A DNA stretch of 64,000 bases from CAWKDG01 sp963848355 (GTDB lineage Bacteria > Actinomycetota > Acidimicrobiia > Acidimicrobiales > UBA8190): positions 124,001-188,000 of the forward strand of contig CAWKDG010000001.1 of the NCBI GenBank assembly GCA_963848355.1. The letters are read 5' to 3'. Below, one piece after another: positions 1-7,157 of the stretch (its first letter is position 1; every line of letters starts with the position of its first letter). A program made the translations under genes and the position numbers. Below the pieces are notes generated by a model, which saw only the letters and a program-made list of their open reading frames with translations, had not been told where the DNA came from and did no database searches.

Positions 1-346
1 GTCCGTAGAGTCCGAAGAGATGGTTGGCGGTGAGCTGAATACCGAGCGCTATGACCAGGAAGATCGCGAATTGCCCGACGAAGCCCGACGGGGTGTCGTT
101 ATGGACGTAGGCCAGCTCGAACAGGCTGTAGCTGGCCCCCAGGATGACGGCGTCGAGAAGGACGAAGAGCATCCGTGACCGCACCCGTGAGGCGGCCATG
201 GCCAGGCGCTGGGAGCGCCGTGCGCCCGAGGGCGCCGCGCTCGCACCCGGTGTTCCGCCCGCCCTCTCTGGCCGCGCCTTGTCTCCCGAGCCCGTGTCGG
301 GTCGGAAAGGAAACGCTGAGCCGGGATCCTGGTCCCACCCCGTCAT
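1..346 (-). CDS. N-terminus of membrane-anchored polysaccharide biosynthesis protein (probable FlaA1/WbpM-type NDP-sugar dehydratase/epimerase), cut by window edge
   Basis: The frame runs off the left edge, leaving about 115 residues. It opens with a Pro/Gly/Ala-rich cytoplasmic leader of about 48 residues. Two hydrophobic helices follow (around RMLFVLLDAVILGASYSLF and FAIFLVIALGIQLTA), and the last visible residues are NHLFGLYG. Membrane-anchored UDP-sugar 4,6-dehydratases (WbpM/CapD/FlaA1 family) typically end their N-terminal membrane domain with a similar FGLY motif. The catalytic Rossmann domain would lie outside the window, so the function is inferred from the membrane part and the glycan-locus context. 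ATG at 346 has a run of G about 10 bases upstream. An in-frame ATG at 199 is an alternative start. Confidence 0.5.
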   Translation of the reverse strand, partial: MTGWDQDPGSAFPFRPDTGSGDKARPERAGGTPGASAAPSGARRSQRLAMAASRVRSRMLFVLLDAVILGASYSLFELAYVHNDTPSGFVGQFAIFLVIALGIQLTANHLFGLYG

Positions 347-1038
347 AGCTGCATGCCCCCAAGTCAGACTCTCCGCTCGGGGCCGGGCCGCAGGCCCGAG
401 GTCACGAGTGGGAGAGACGAAAGTCCTGGCACTTCGGTATATCGAAGCGCGTACCCCAGGCGAACCACTGCGCCAGCCACCCTCCTCCGTCCGAGCGTGA
501 GGACCTGGCCTGGCGGCGGTCGGGCCTGGGCCCGACTCGCCGTCGGACTCTGGCGCCTGCCCCAGGCGCTCGCTCCTCAGGCTCTGTACCTGCCCTTTTT
601 CATCACCACGGGCCCCCCGCCCGGTGGTCGTTGTCGCGAATCCCCCGCGAATCGTTGCACAGTCCACGTTAGGAACCTTGGGGCCCGGTGGCATCGTCAC
701 GATTGAGGATTCCCGGTGCATTTTGCCTGCCCTTGCGCACGACAGCGGCCAGTCGCTGAGAGTTCACCCATTGTGTGGAGCCCAGCCTCAAACCCTGCCC
801 CAGGGCTCCTCAACATCTGGTCAACCGCCAGGGGCGGCCGGGGTCCGTCGCCGGGGTCCGGCCGAGCGCACACAGGCCAGGTGGGGGGGGCCGGCGGTCA
901 CAGACCGTCACGGATTCGTGACGATCCTGCACTACCTTTGTGGCATTCCGGGGGACGCGGCGACGCGAGCCTCCAAGGGGTTTCGCCGCCGGGTCCGGAC
1001 CGGGCGAGCACGAGTCCGCAGGAGACGGGAACGGGGCC
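347..1038. other. 692-base intergenic region between divergent surface-polysaccharide genes
   Basis: No frame here has convincing codon usage. The region must hold the promoters of the minus-strand gene starting at 346 and the plus-strand gene starting at 1039. Visible structure: a small dyad CTTCG-GTATAT-CGAAG at 433-448, a GC-rich hairpin GCGCCTG-CCC-CAGGCGC at 553-569, a T run at 596-600, and a 7-base inverted repeat at 906-923. I looked for known riboswitch consensus elements and recognised none. Confidence 0.5.
906..938 (+). promoter_or_regulatory. Operator-like inverted repeat overlapping a probable promoter
   Basis: CGTCACG-gatt-CGTGACG (906-923) is a perfect 7-base inverted repeat. 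TACCTT at 933-938 is a possible -10 hexamer, which places the repeat over the -35 position. Transcription would start near 945, giving a leader of about 95 bases before the Wzz-like gene. The binding protein is unknown. Confidence 0.35.
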
Positions 1039-2970
1039 ATGGAGCCGATCAATTATCGAGACGCTCTTCGCCGCCGCTGGCCCCTGGTGATCGCCCTTGC
1101 CCTGGTCGGGGCCCTCATCGCCGTTCTCGTGCCCGTACACGGGTCGAAGGTGAAGACCGAGTACGAGGCCTACGCCGTGGTCGGGGTGACTCCGGGATCG
1201 TCGAAGGCGGGTCTGGCCCAATTCAAGTTCTATGCCGCCAACACGACGGTCATGGCCACCGCCGCCAAGGCCGCCGGCATCAAGGAGAAGCCGGCCAACC
1301 TCGTCGGGGACGTCGTCTTTCCCTCGGCCAAGAAGAAGAAAAAGAAGTCGGCTTCCGTGCCGGGGGGCGCGATCAAGATCGCCATCAAGCAACCGTCGCC
1401 CAAGCGCTCGGCCAAATTGACCAACGCTTTCGTCGAGGCACTCATCAACTTCGTCAATCAGCAGGACGTCACCGCGCAAAAGAACCAGCTGAGGAACGAG
1501 GAGCAGAAGGTCTCGAACCTCACGAACGAGATCCAGAGCCTCGAGGAGCAGATCACCGCACTGGAGCCGACCACCACCACCACGACCACGACGACGGTAC
1601 CGAAGGCCACGACGACCACCACGACCACGACGACGGTACCGAAGTCCACGACAACGACGGCGGCGCCGGCGGATTTTGGTGGCAACGGGGGAGGAGCGAC
1701 GGGAGTGCTCGTCGCCGCCAAGTCGAATCCCCAGGTCTCTCAGCTCCAGGAACAGCTCACCGTGCTCAATAACGCCTACAAGGCTGCGCTGACCAAGGTG
1801 AACTCGCTCAAGCAGAGCCCGCCGCCCCAGTCGGGCCTCCTGCTCTTGTTTCCGGCCCACAAAGCGACGAAAACCGGTTCCAAGAGCTCCATCCTCGACC
1901 GTCACTCGGTGCGGGGACTTCTGGGAATCGTGGTGGGAGCCCTACTGGGGGTGGTGCTGGCCTTCTTGCTCGACGCTCTCAACAAGACTCTCCGGACGGC
2001 GGCCCGCACGCAGGAGATGCTCGGGTACCAGGTGCTGGCCGAGATCCCGGCGACGAACCCCTCCCGGTCCCGCCTCCGCCGACGTCGCGACCTGCCGCCA
2101 CCCCCGGTCTTCGCCACCTTCAGCGAGCCCGGTTCTGCCGTCGCCGAGGCGTACCGCATGCTGCGGACGGCGGTTCTCCTCGAGCCGATCGTGGGACCGG
2201 CCGTGACCACGGGTCCCGACCGCCCGTCAGCGGATCCAGCGTCACCCGACGCCGATCGGGACGGGGCCGGTCCCCCGGCCCAGACTCCGGGATCGCCAGG
2301 GGCACCGGACCGGCGGTCCCGCCAGGTCATCCTCGTCGTGTCCCCGGGCGTCGAGCCGACCCGGGCCCTGGTGGTCACCAATCTGGCCGCTGCTTTCGCC
2401 GAGGCCGGGGAGTCCGCTCTGATCGTCACCACCGCTGACCTGCGTGACAGGAACCGGCTCGAGGACACCTTGGTCGTCGCTCCGGTGGGGGGCGAGCTGA
2501 CCGAGACGACGGTCGCCGCGTCGACTCGGCCCACGGAGGCGCCGGGGGTCCGGAGCCTGGCTCTGAGCAGTGTGATCGGGGGTCCGGGGTTACTGGCGAC
2601 GCGCGCCCCGGCCGTCCTCGCCGCGGCGCGGGAGATTTCCGACGCCGTCATCATCGACGCCCCGCTTCTCGCCGTCCACGACGCCGAAGCCCTGGTTCCG
2701 GCGGTGGACGTGGTCGTCGTCGTCATCGAGTCGTGGTGGACGAGGGTTGATCAGGCCACGACGTCGGGAATCTTCCTGCGTCGTATCGCGGCACCGGTTC
2801 TCGGCGCCGTGCTCACCGAAATTCGTCTCGGAAAGAAGGATCTGCGCCGTGTTGTCGAACCGCCGCGGCGACGCACCGACGCCGAGGACGAGGAGCGGCT
2901 GGTCGGCACATCGCCGATGGGCCGTCTTCGCCGCAAACGAGGTCGGGACGCTCGATGGTTGGAGGCGTGA
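1039..2970 (+). CDS. Wzz-like polysaccharide co-polymerase with degenerate BY-kinase (CpsD-like) domain
   Basis: This 643-residue protein probably controls chain length or assembly of the surface polysaccharide at the membrane. Residues 14-34 form a first membrane helix. A long extracytoplasmic part follows, with a coiled-coil stretch and two Thr-rich repeats ending VPK (about residues 177-210). A second helix lies at about 293-313. The cytoplasmic C-terminus aligns in layout with CpsD/Wzc tyrosine kinases: SAVAEAYRMLRTAV, then a P-loop-like region, then Walker B-like DAVIIDAPLL. The Walker A site reads GVEPTRAL instead of the usual GEGKS/T, and no C-terminal tyrosine cluster is present, so kinase activity is doubtful. 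A Lys run near residue 98 is unusual. GTG/ATG choices upstream exist, but ATG 1039 precedes the conserved EPINYRDALRRRW start. Confidence 0.8.
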   Translation: MEPINYRDALRRRWPLVIALALVGALIAVLVPVHGSKVKTEYEAYAVVGVTPGSSKAGLAQFKFYAANTTVMATAAKAAGIKEKPANLVGDVVFPSAKKKKKKSASVPGGAIKIAIKQPSPKRSAKLTNAFVEALINFVNQQDVTAQKNQLRNEEQKVSNLTNEIQSLEEQITALEPTTTTTTTTTVPKATTTTTTTTTVPKSTTTTAAPADFGGNGGGATGVLVAAKSNPQVSQLQEQLTVLNNAYKAALTKVNSLKQSPPPQSGLLLLFPAHKATKTGSKSSILDRHSVRGLLGIVVGALLGVVLAFLLDALNKTLRTAARTQEMLGYQVLAEIPATNPSRSRLRRRRDLPPPPVFATFSEPGSAVAEAYRMLRTAVLLEPIVGPAVTTGPDRPSADPASPDADRDGAGPPAQTPGSPGAPDRRSRQVILVVSPGVEPTRALVVTNLAAAFAEAGESALIVTTADLRDRNRLEDTLVVAPVGGELTETTVAASTRPTEAPGVRSLALSSVIGGPGLLATRAPAVLAAAREISDAVIIDAPLLAVHDAEALVPAVDVVVVVIESWWTRVDQATTSGIFLRRIAAPVLGAVLTEIRLGKKDLRRVVEPPRRRTDAEDEERLVGTSPMGRLRRKRGRDARWLEA

Positions 2971-3019
2971 CGTCTCCCAATTGACGCCCAACTCGTGCCG
3001 TTCCGGTCCATCGGTGTCG

Positions 3020-3025
3020 TACCAT
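3020..3025 (+). promoter_or_regulatory. -10 hexamer TACCAT, leaderless promoter candidate
   Basis: TACCAT ends 7 bases before ATG 3033. There is no good Shine-Dalgarno sequence at that start and no clear -35. Confidence 0.35.
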
Positions 3026-3032
3026 GGCGGGG

Positions 3033-4025
3033 ATGTGGACCTGGGGGGGAGCACGAGCGTTCAGAGCGCGCGCCTTGTCGGCAACTCTCGTGGCGGTCAT
3101 GGTGGCCGGGGGCGTGACGGCCGTCATCGTGGCTCCGGGCGCTGTCGGTAAGCCGGTATCGCCGGGCAGCTTGTCGGAGTCGTCGATGGCCGGGGCGCGT
3201 CCCGTCGTTGGTTCCGAGCACGGGCGACAAGCATCACGCCACTCCGCCGTGGCCGTCCCCGTCTCACTCGTCCAACCGGGGTCCGCCGTGACCGCCTCCG
3301 TCGTTGCTCCCAGCACTGAGGACCAGGTTGCGGCGCGCCTCATCGCCACCATCGATGGCCAATCGGGCGGCCGCTACACGATCCGCGCCACGGCGGACAA
3401 CGTCGCCCTCCTCGACACCTGGATGGACAACGAAGGGGGGCTGTGGGCCGACAATCCGCTCAATACCTCCCTTGACGCCTCCCGCTATCCGCATCAGTTC
3501 ACGGCGGCGGGCCAGGACACGAGGATCCCCATCTTCCCCGACATCCAGATGGGTATCGACGCCACCGCCACCACTCTCCTGTCGAGCGGCGCCTACAGCG
3601 CCATCCTTCTGACCTTGAGCGAAGGGACGGCAACCTGCGAGGTCTTCGCCGACGTCGTGATGGCCTCGCCGTGGGCGGCGTCGCACTACGGCGGGAACGC
3701 CGCTCACTTCTGCGGCAACCAGGGGAATCCGGGCACGCCCGGTACCGTTGTGACGGCGTGCCTGCGCGTGGGGGATCGATCCGGCCGGGTGATGCGTCGC
3801 TCGGAGCGCATGCCGGGGGCGTGCGGTCGGCGGGTGACGCACACGGGTCTTGGCCACCGGGCCGCCGGTGGCGACCGGCAACGACGTCAGCACAAGGTCC
3901 ATGCGTCCCGGGCGCCGTTGCACCATCGCCCGACCAGGGTGGACGTCACGACCTCTCGACATGCCCGCCCGGCACCGCACCGTTCCCTGATGGCCGGTGC
4001 CGCCCCGCACCCGCACCGCCGGTAG
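3033..4025 (+). CDS. Secreted protein of unknown function with a lysozyme-like/NPLNT motif region
   Basis: The N-terminus has a basic stretch followed by a hydrophobic helix (ALSATLVAVMVAGGVTAVIV), consistent with a signal peptide or anchor. The core (about residues 95-235) contains LDTWMDNEGGLWADNPLNTS, then a region of IDATATTLLSSGAYSAIL type, and SPWAASHYGG. The same arrangement occurs in secreted and phage-associated actinobacterial proteins of poorly defined role. The last 90 residues are Arg/His-rich low-complexity sequence. Their high third-position GC still fits this frame, so I keep them, although a frameshift near 3750 cannot be excluded. ATG 3033 was preferred over ATG 3024 because of the TACCAT box 7 bases upstream. 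No enzymatic function is assigned. Confidence 0.6.
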   Translation: MWTWGGARAFRARALSATLVAVMVAGGVTAVIVAPGAVGKPVSPGSLSESSMAGARPVVGSEHGRQASRHSAVAVPVSLVQPGSAVTASVVAPSTEDQVAARLIATIDGQSGGRYTIRATADNVALLDTWMDNEGGLWADNPLNTSLDASRYPHQFTAAGQDTRIPIFPDIQMGIDATATTLLSSGAYSAILLTLSEGTATCEVFADVVMASPWAASHYGGNAAHFCGNQGNPGTPGTVVTACLRVGDRSGRVMRRSERMPGACGRRVTHTGLGHRAAGGDRQRRQHKVHASRAPLHHRPTRVDVTTSRHARPAPHRSLMAGAAPHPHRR

Positions 4026-4032
4026 TCCTTCG

Positions 4033-5025
4033 CTACGAGGACGAGGGGGCGTCGGAGGCGCTGTCCCGGGGGACGGTCAACTCCCCCCGTTCGCTCTGGT
4101 ACCGGGGATTCGATCCCAGACGGCCGAGCATTCCGTCCCAGAGCCCGTGCAGGTAGGCGCGGCGCTCGAACCGGCTCCCCGCCAGTTGGAGCCGCCGCAC
4201 GGAGTAGAGCAGATGCCAGGCGAGCCACCGCCTCTGGCCGTGGCGACGGGCGAAGGAGAAGAAATTGCGAGCGACATAGTACGCCCGCCACGCTTCGTCG
4301 GCGTCGACGGGCCGATGGGGCGCCAGAGTGTCGGCACGTCCCTGCGACGTCTGCTGGTCGGCGACCGCCCGTGCCGCGGCGGCGTCGACCAGGACCGAGA
4401 AGCCGGCGGCGCGCATGCGGCAGAAGAAGTCGAAATCCTCGAGCCCGAAGAACCACTCCGCGTCGGGCAGGACGCCGGCGTCGGCCACGGCGCGTGACAC
4501 CAGTGTGGCGCCCCAACAGGCGACGTCGACGGGAACCAGCGGATCGCCTCGGTCCTCCGGCACCGTGTTGACGGTGTGACCGCCGTGGGCCGCGAACGTC
4601 CGACCGTAGGCGACGACGGCGCCGACCGGGACGGCGTCCTGGCGCGCCGCCGCCCACTCCACGACGGTGGCCACGCGCGGAACAGGGAAGGCGAACAGTC
4701 CGACGTCGTCCTCGCACAGGTAGGCCCACTCGATGGCGGGATCGGCGAAGACCTCGGCCATACCCACGCGGAATCCTTCTGCGGGGCCGACGTTGGTCGG
4801 CAGCCGGTGCATGCGGACGCGCCTCTCGAGATCCTCGTCGTCGAGGCCTCCCTCGCCGCTCACGACCACGACGACGTGGCTGGGGTCGAATCCCTCCACC
4901 TCGAGGAGCGACCGCACCAGGTCGCCGGCCAGACGCCGTCGACGATGGGTGACGACCACGGCGGCGACGCTGTCGAGCGCATCACGTGCGGTGGGCGTTG
5001 CGTCGTGCCCGCCGCGTCCTGTCAC
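4033..5025 (-). CDS. GT2-family glycosyltransferase
   Basis: This 330-residue protein probably transfers a sugar from a nucleotide donor onto a lipid-linked or growing glycan at the cytoplasmic membrane face. The GT-A fold shows an N-terminal VAAVVVTHRRR strand, the acceptor region NVGPAEGFRVGM, a metal-binding DxD-like CEDDVG, and a later catalytic-type FFGLEDFDFFCRMRAAGF. This layout resembles rhamnosyl- and galactofuranosyltransferases of the GT2 family. The C-terminus (ARNFFSFARRHG) is basic and may contact the membrane. GTG at 5025 starts 6 bases after a minus-strand TAAAGT, suggesting a leaderless transcript. It is divergent from another GT2 gene with a 16-base gap. Donor and acceptor are unknown. 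Confidence 0.8.
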   Translation of the reverse strand: MTGRGGHDATPTARDALDSVAAVVVTHRRRRLAGDLVRSLLEVEGFDPSHVVVVVSGEGGLDDEDLERRVRMHRLPTNVGPAEGFRVGMAEVFADPAIEWAYLCEDDVGLFAFPVPRVATVVEWAAARQDAVPVGAVVAYGRTFAAHGGHTVNTVPEDRGDPLVPVDVACWGATLVSRAVADAGVLPDAEWFFGLEDFDFFCRMRAAGFSVLVDAAAARAVADQQTSQGRADTLAPHRPVDADEAWRAYYVARNFFSFARRHGQRRWLAWHLLYSVRRLQLAGSRFERRAYLHGLWDGMLGRLGSNPRYQSERGELTVPRDSASDAPSSS

Positions 5026-5030
5026 GCTGG

Positions 5031-5037
5031 TACTTTA
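5031..5037. promoter_or_regulatory. Overlapping divergent -10 boxes (TACTTT forward, TAAAGT reverse)
   Basis: TACTTTAA carries a forward hexamer TACTTT (5031-5036) that ends 5 bases before ATG 5042. Its reverse strand carries TAAAGT (5037-5032), ending 6 bases before GTG 5025. Both would give leaderless mRNAs and could not be melted independently by two polymerases. No clear -35 is visible on either side. Confidence 0.35.
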
Positions 5038-5041
5038 ACGG

Positions 5042-5878
5042 ATGATCAGTGTCGTTTTGCCTGTGCGCGACGGGTTGCCCTGGCTCGACGCCCAGTTGGA
5101 GGCATTGGCCGCACAGCGCTGCGAGTTGCCGTGGGAGATCGTGGTGGCCGACAACGGCTCGAGGGACGCGAGCGTCGCTCTGGCGCATGCGTGGGCGGAT
5201 CGGTGCAGTCAGGTTCGGGTCGTCGACGCATCCTCGACACCCGGCCCGGCGGCGGCGCGCAACACAGGCGTTCAGGCGGCTCGGGGCGACCTGCTGGCGT
5301 TCTGTGATGCCGACGATGTCGTCCAACCGGGATGGTTGCGGGCCTGTGTCACCGGCCTCGTCGCTGCCGATGTCGTGGCCGGGACGTTCGACATGGCATC
5401 TCTGAACGGCGGCGCCGCCGGGGACGTGGCCCCGGCGGCGACGAACCAGCTCGGCTTCCTCCCTGCCGGCCTGGCCGCCAATCTGGCCGTGCGCCGTGCG
5501 GCTTTCGACGCCATCGGCGGATTCTCCGAAGATCTGTTGGTGGGGGAGGACATCGACCTCTGTTGGCGGCTCCAGCTCGAGGGTTACCGATTCTCCGTCG
5601 CCCCGGGGGCGGTGGTGGCCAAACGCGACCCCCCGGACCTGGGAGCGCTGTTCGGGCGGGCTCTGGCCTACGGGCGCTGCGGACCGAAGCTCTATCGCCG
5701 GTACCGCCGGCGCGGGGCCCATCGTGACCTCGGGGGGACGGCGCGGTCGTGGGCCTGGCTGGTGGTGGCACTGCCGCGACTCGGGCGCGTCGGCGTGCGT
5801 CGCCGTTGGGTGCGTGCGCTCGGGGTGCGCCTGGGCCGACTGATCGGGTCCGTGGGCGAGCGCGTCTTCTTTCCCTGA
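5042..5878 (+). CDS. GT2-family glycosyltransferase
   Basis: This 278-residue GT-A enzyme has all the usual landmarks: MISVVLPVRDG at the N-terminus, WEIVVADNGSRDAS, the GPAAARNTGVQAARG acceptor loop, the metal-binding FCDADDVV motif, and GGFSEDLLVGEDIDLCWRLQ towards the catalytic end. The C-terminal 60 residues are strongly basic and may hold the protein at the membrane. It is likely to add one sugar of the glycan made by this locus. Donor specificity cannot be read from sequence. Confidence 0.85.
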   Translation: MISVVLPVRDGLPWLDAQLEALAAQRCELPWEIVVADNGSRDASVALAHAWADRCSQVRVVDASSTPGPAAARNTGVQAARGDLLAFCDADDVVQPGWLRACVTGLVAADVVAGTFDMASLNGGAAGDVAPAATNQLGFLPAGLAANLAVRRAAFDAIGGFSEDLLVGEDIDLCWRLQLEGYRFSVAPGAVVAKRDPPDLGALFGRALAYGRCGPKLYRRYRRRGAHRDLGGTARSWAWLVVALPRLGRVGVRRRWVRALGVRLGRLIGSVGERVFFP

Positions 5879-5886
5879 CACACCAT

Positions 5887-5892
5887 TAGCAT
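5887..5892 (+). promoter_or_regulatory. -10 hexamer TAGCAT upstream of a 15-codon frame and the frameshifted GT4 gene
   Basis: TAGCAT ends 7 bases before GTG 5900, the same spacing as the leaderless starts elsewhere in the window. The frame from GTG 5900 is only 15 codons (stop 5945-5947) and overlaps the GTG 5944 start by a GTGA junction. Either this is a tiny leader peptide or the true N-terminus of the GT4 gene is broken by a further indel. Confidence 0.3.
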
Positions 5893-5943
5893 GGCTGCCG
5901 TGGAACAGCCCTCCGGAGGCGTCGACGCGTCGCGTCCGGGACG

Positions 5944-7133
5944 GTGATCGCGGGTCGTGACGTGACCTCCCTTACCGGCCGTCGTGTGGTCCACGTGACG
6001 ACCAGCGACATCAGTCTGGCTCTGCTTCTCGGACCTCAACTGCGCGCCTTCGCCGACGCCGGGATGGAGGTGATAGGGGCGTCCGCTCCCGGCCCCTACG
6101 TGCCGGAGCTCACCGCTCTCGGCATCGCCCACGAGCCGCTTCGCCACGCCACCCGTGCCCTCGACGTGGGACAGGACATACTGGCCCTGGGCGAGCTGGT
6201 CAGGCTCTTCCGGAGGTTGCGTCCGGACATCGTCCACACCCACAATCCGAAGCCGGGGCTCTATGGTCGCCTGGCGGCGCGCCTGGCCGGCGTGCCCGTC
6301 GTCGTCAACACCGTGCACGGCCTCTACGCCACCGAGGACGACAGGTGGCTGCGGCGTGGTGTGGTGTACGGGTTGGAACGGGCCGCCTCCGTGTGCTCAC
6401 AGGCCGAGCTGGTGCAGAGCGAGGAGGACGTCGAGATGCTGCGACGCCTGCACGTGCCCGAAGCGCAAGCTCGTCCTGCTGGGCAACGGCGTCGATCTCG
6501 AGCGGTTCGTTCCCCCTGCGGGGGCGGACGATGTGTCCCGGGTCCGGGCCTCGCTCGGTGTGGCGCCGCACCAGGTGGTCGTGGGCCTCGTGGGCCGGCT
6601 CGTGTGGCAGAAGGGCCTGCGCGAGCTCTTCGCCGCCGCCGCCGCCCTGCGGGCCGAGCCGGCCCGAGGTCGTGATCGTCGTGGTGGGCCCGTCCGATCC
6701 CGACAAGGGCGATGCCCTCGGCCCCGACGACATCGCCGCGGCCGAGGCGCTCGGCAATGTGATCTTCACCGGTGGTCGCGAGGACGTCGAGCACCTCTAC
6801 CACGGCTTCGACATCTTCGTCCTCCCCTCGTACCGTGAGGGGTTTCCCCGATCGGCCATGGAGGCGGCGGCCAGCGCCGTGCCTGTGGTGGCCACCGACA
6901 TCCGGGGTTGTCGTCAGGCCGTCGACCACGGGGTCACCGGACTGCTCGTCCCCGTGCACGATGCCGCCGCGCTGGCCGCCGCAATAGAGGAGCTGGCCGG
7001 CGATGCGGCGCGCCGGGGAGCCATGGGTCTCGCCGGACGGGCGAAGGCGGAGGCGCAGTTCGACGATCGAGTCGTGGTCGAGACGACCCTGGCCGTGTAC
7101 GAGCGCCTGTTGGCGCGCCGTCGGGCCTCCTGA
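5944..7133 (+). pseudogene. GT4-family glycosyltransferase broken by two +1 frameshifts
   Basis: A complete GT4 (GT-B fold) protein of about 395 residues is readable only if the frame changes twice. The first part (RRVVHVTTSDIS, HTHNPKPGLYGRLAARLAG, VVNTVHGLYATED) is in frame with 5944. Near 6461-6462 one extra A moves it to the frame reading KLVLLGNGVDLERF and VGLVGRLVWQKGL. Near 6659-6660 one extra C moves it to the frame reading PEVVIVVVGP, LPSYREGFPRSAMEAAASA and the C-terminus. Dropping those two bases restores ERKLVLLGNG and ERPEVVIV, typical of the family. The intact enzyme would resemble CapM/EpsF-type transferases. Because the coding signal is unbroken on both sides, sequencing error is as likely as true inactivation. 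Confidence 0.75.
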
Positions 7134-7157
7134 CCATCTGTCAGAGGGGCCGGGCTG

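Noticed and set aside
347..1038. Possible riboswitch or structured RNA in the long 5' intergenic region
   Set aside because: Hairpins are present, but no consensus of cobalamin, TPP, c-di-GMP, SAM, glycine or ydaO-type riboswitches could be aligned by eye.
3750..4025. Frameshift in the C-terminus of the secreted protein at 3033
   Set aside because: The Arg/His-rich tail looks unnatural, but its third-position GC is higher in the annotated frame than in the alternatives, and the other frames give no better protein.
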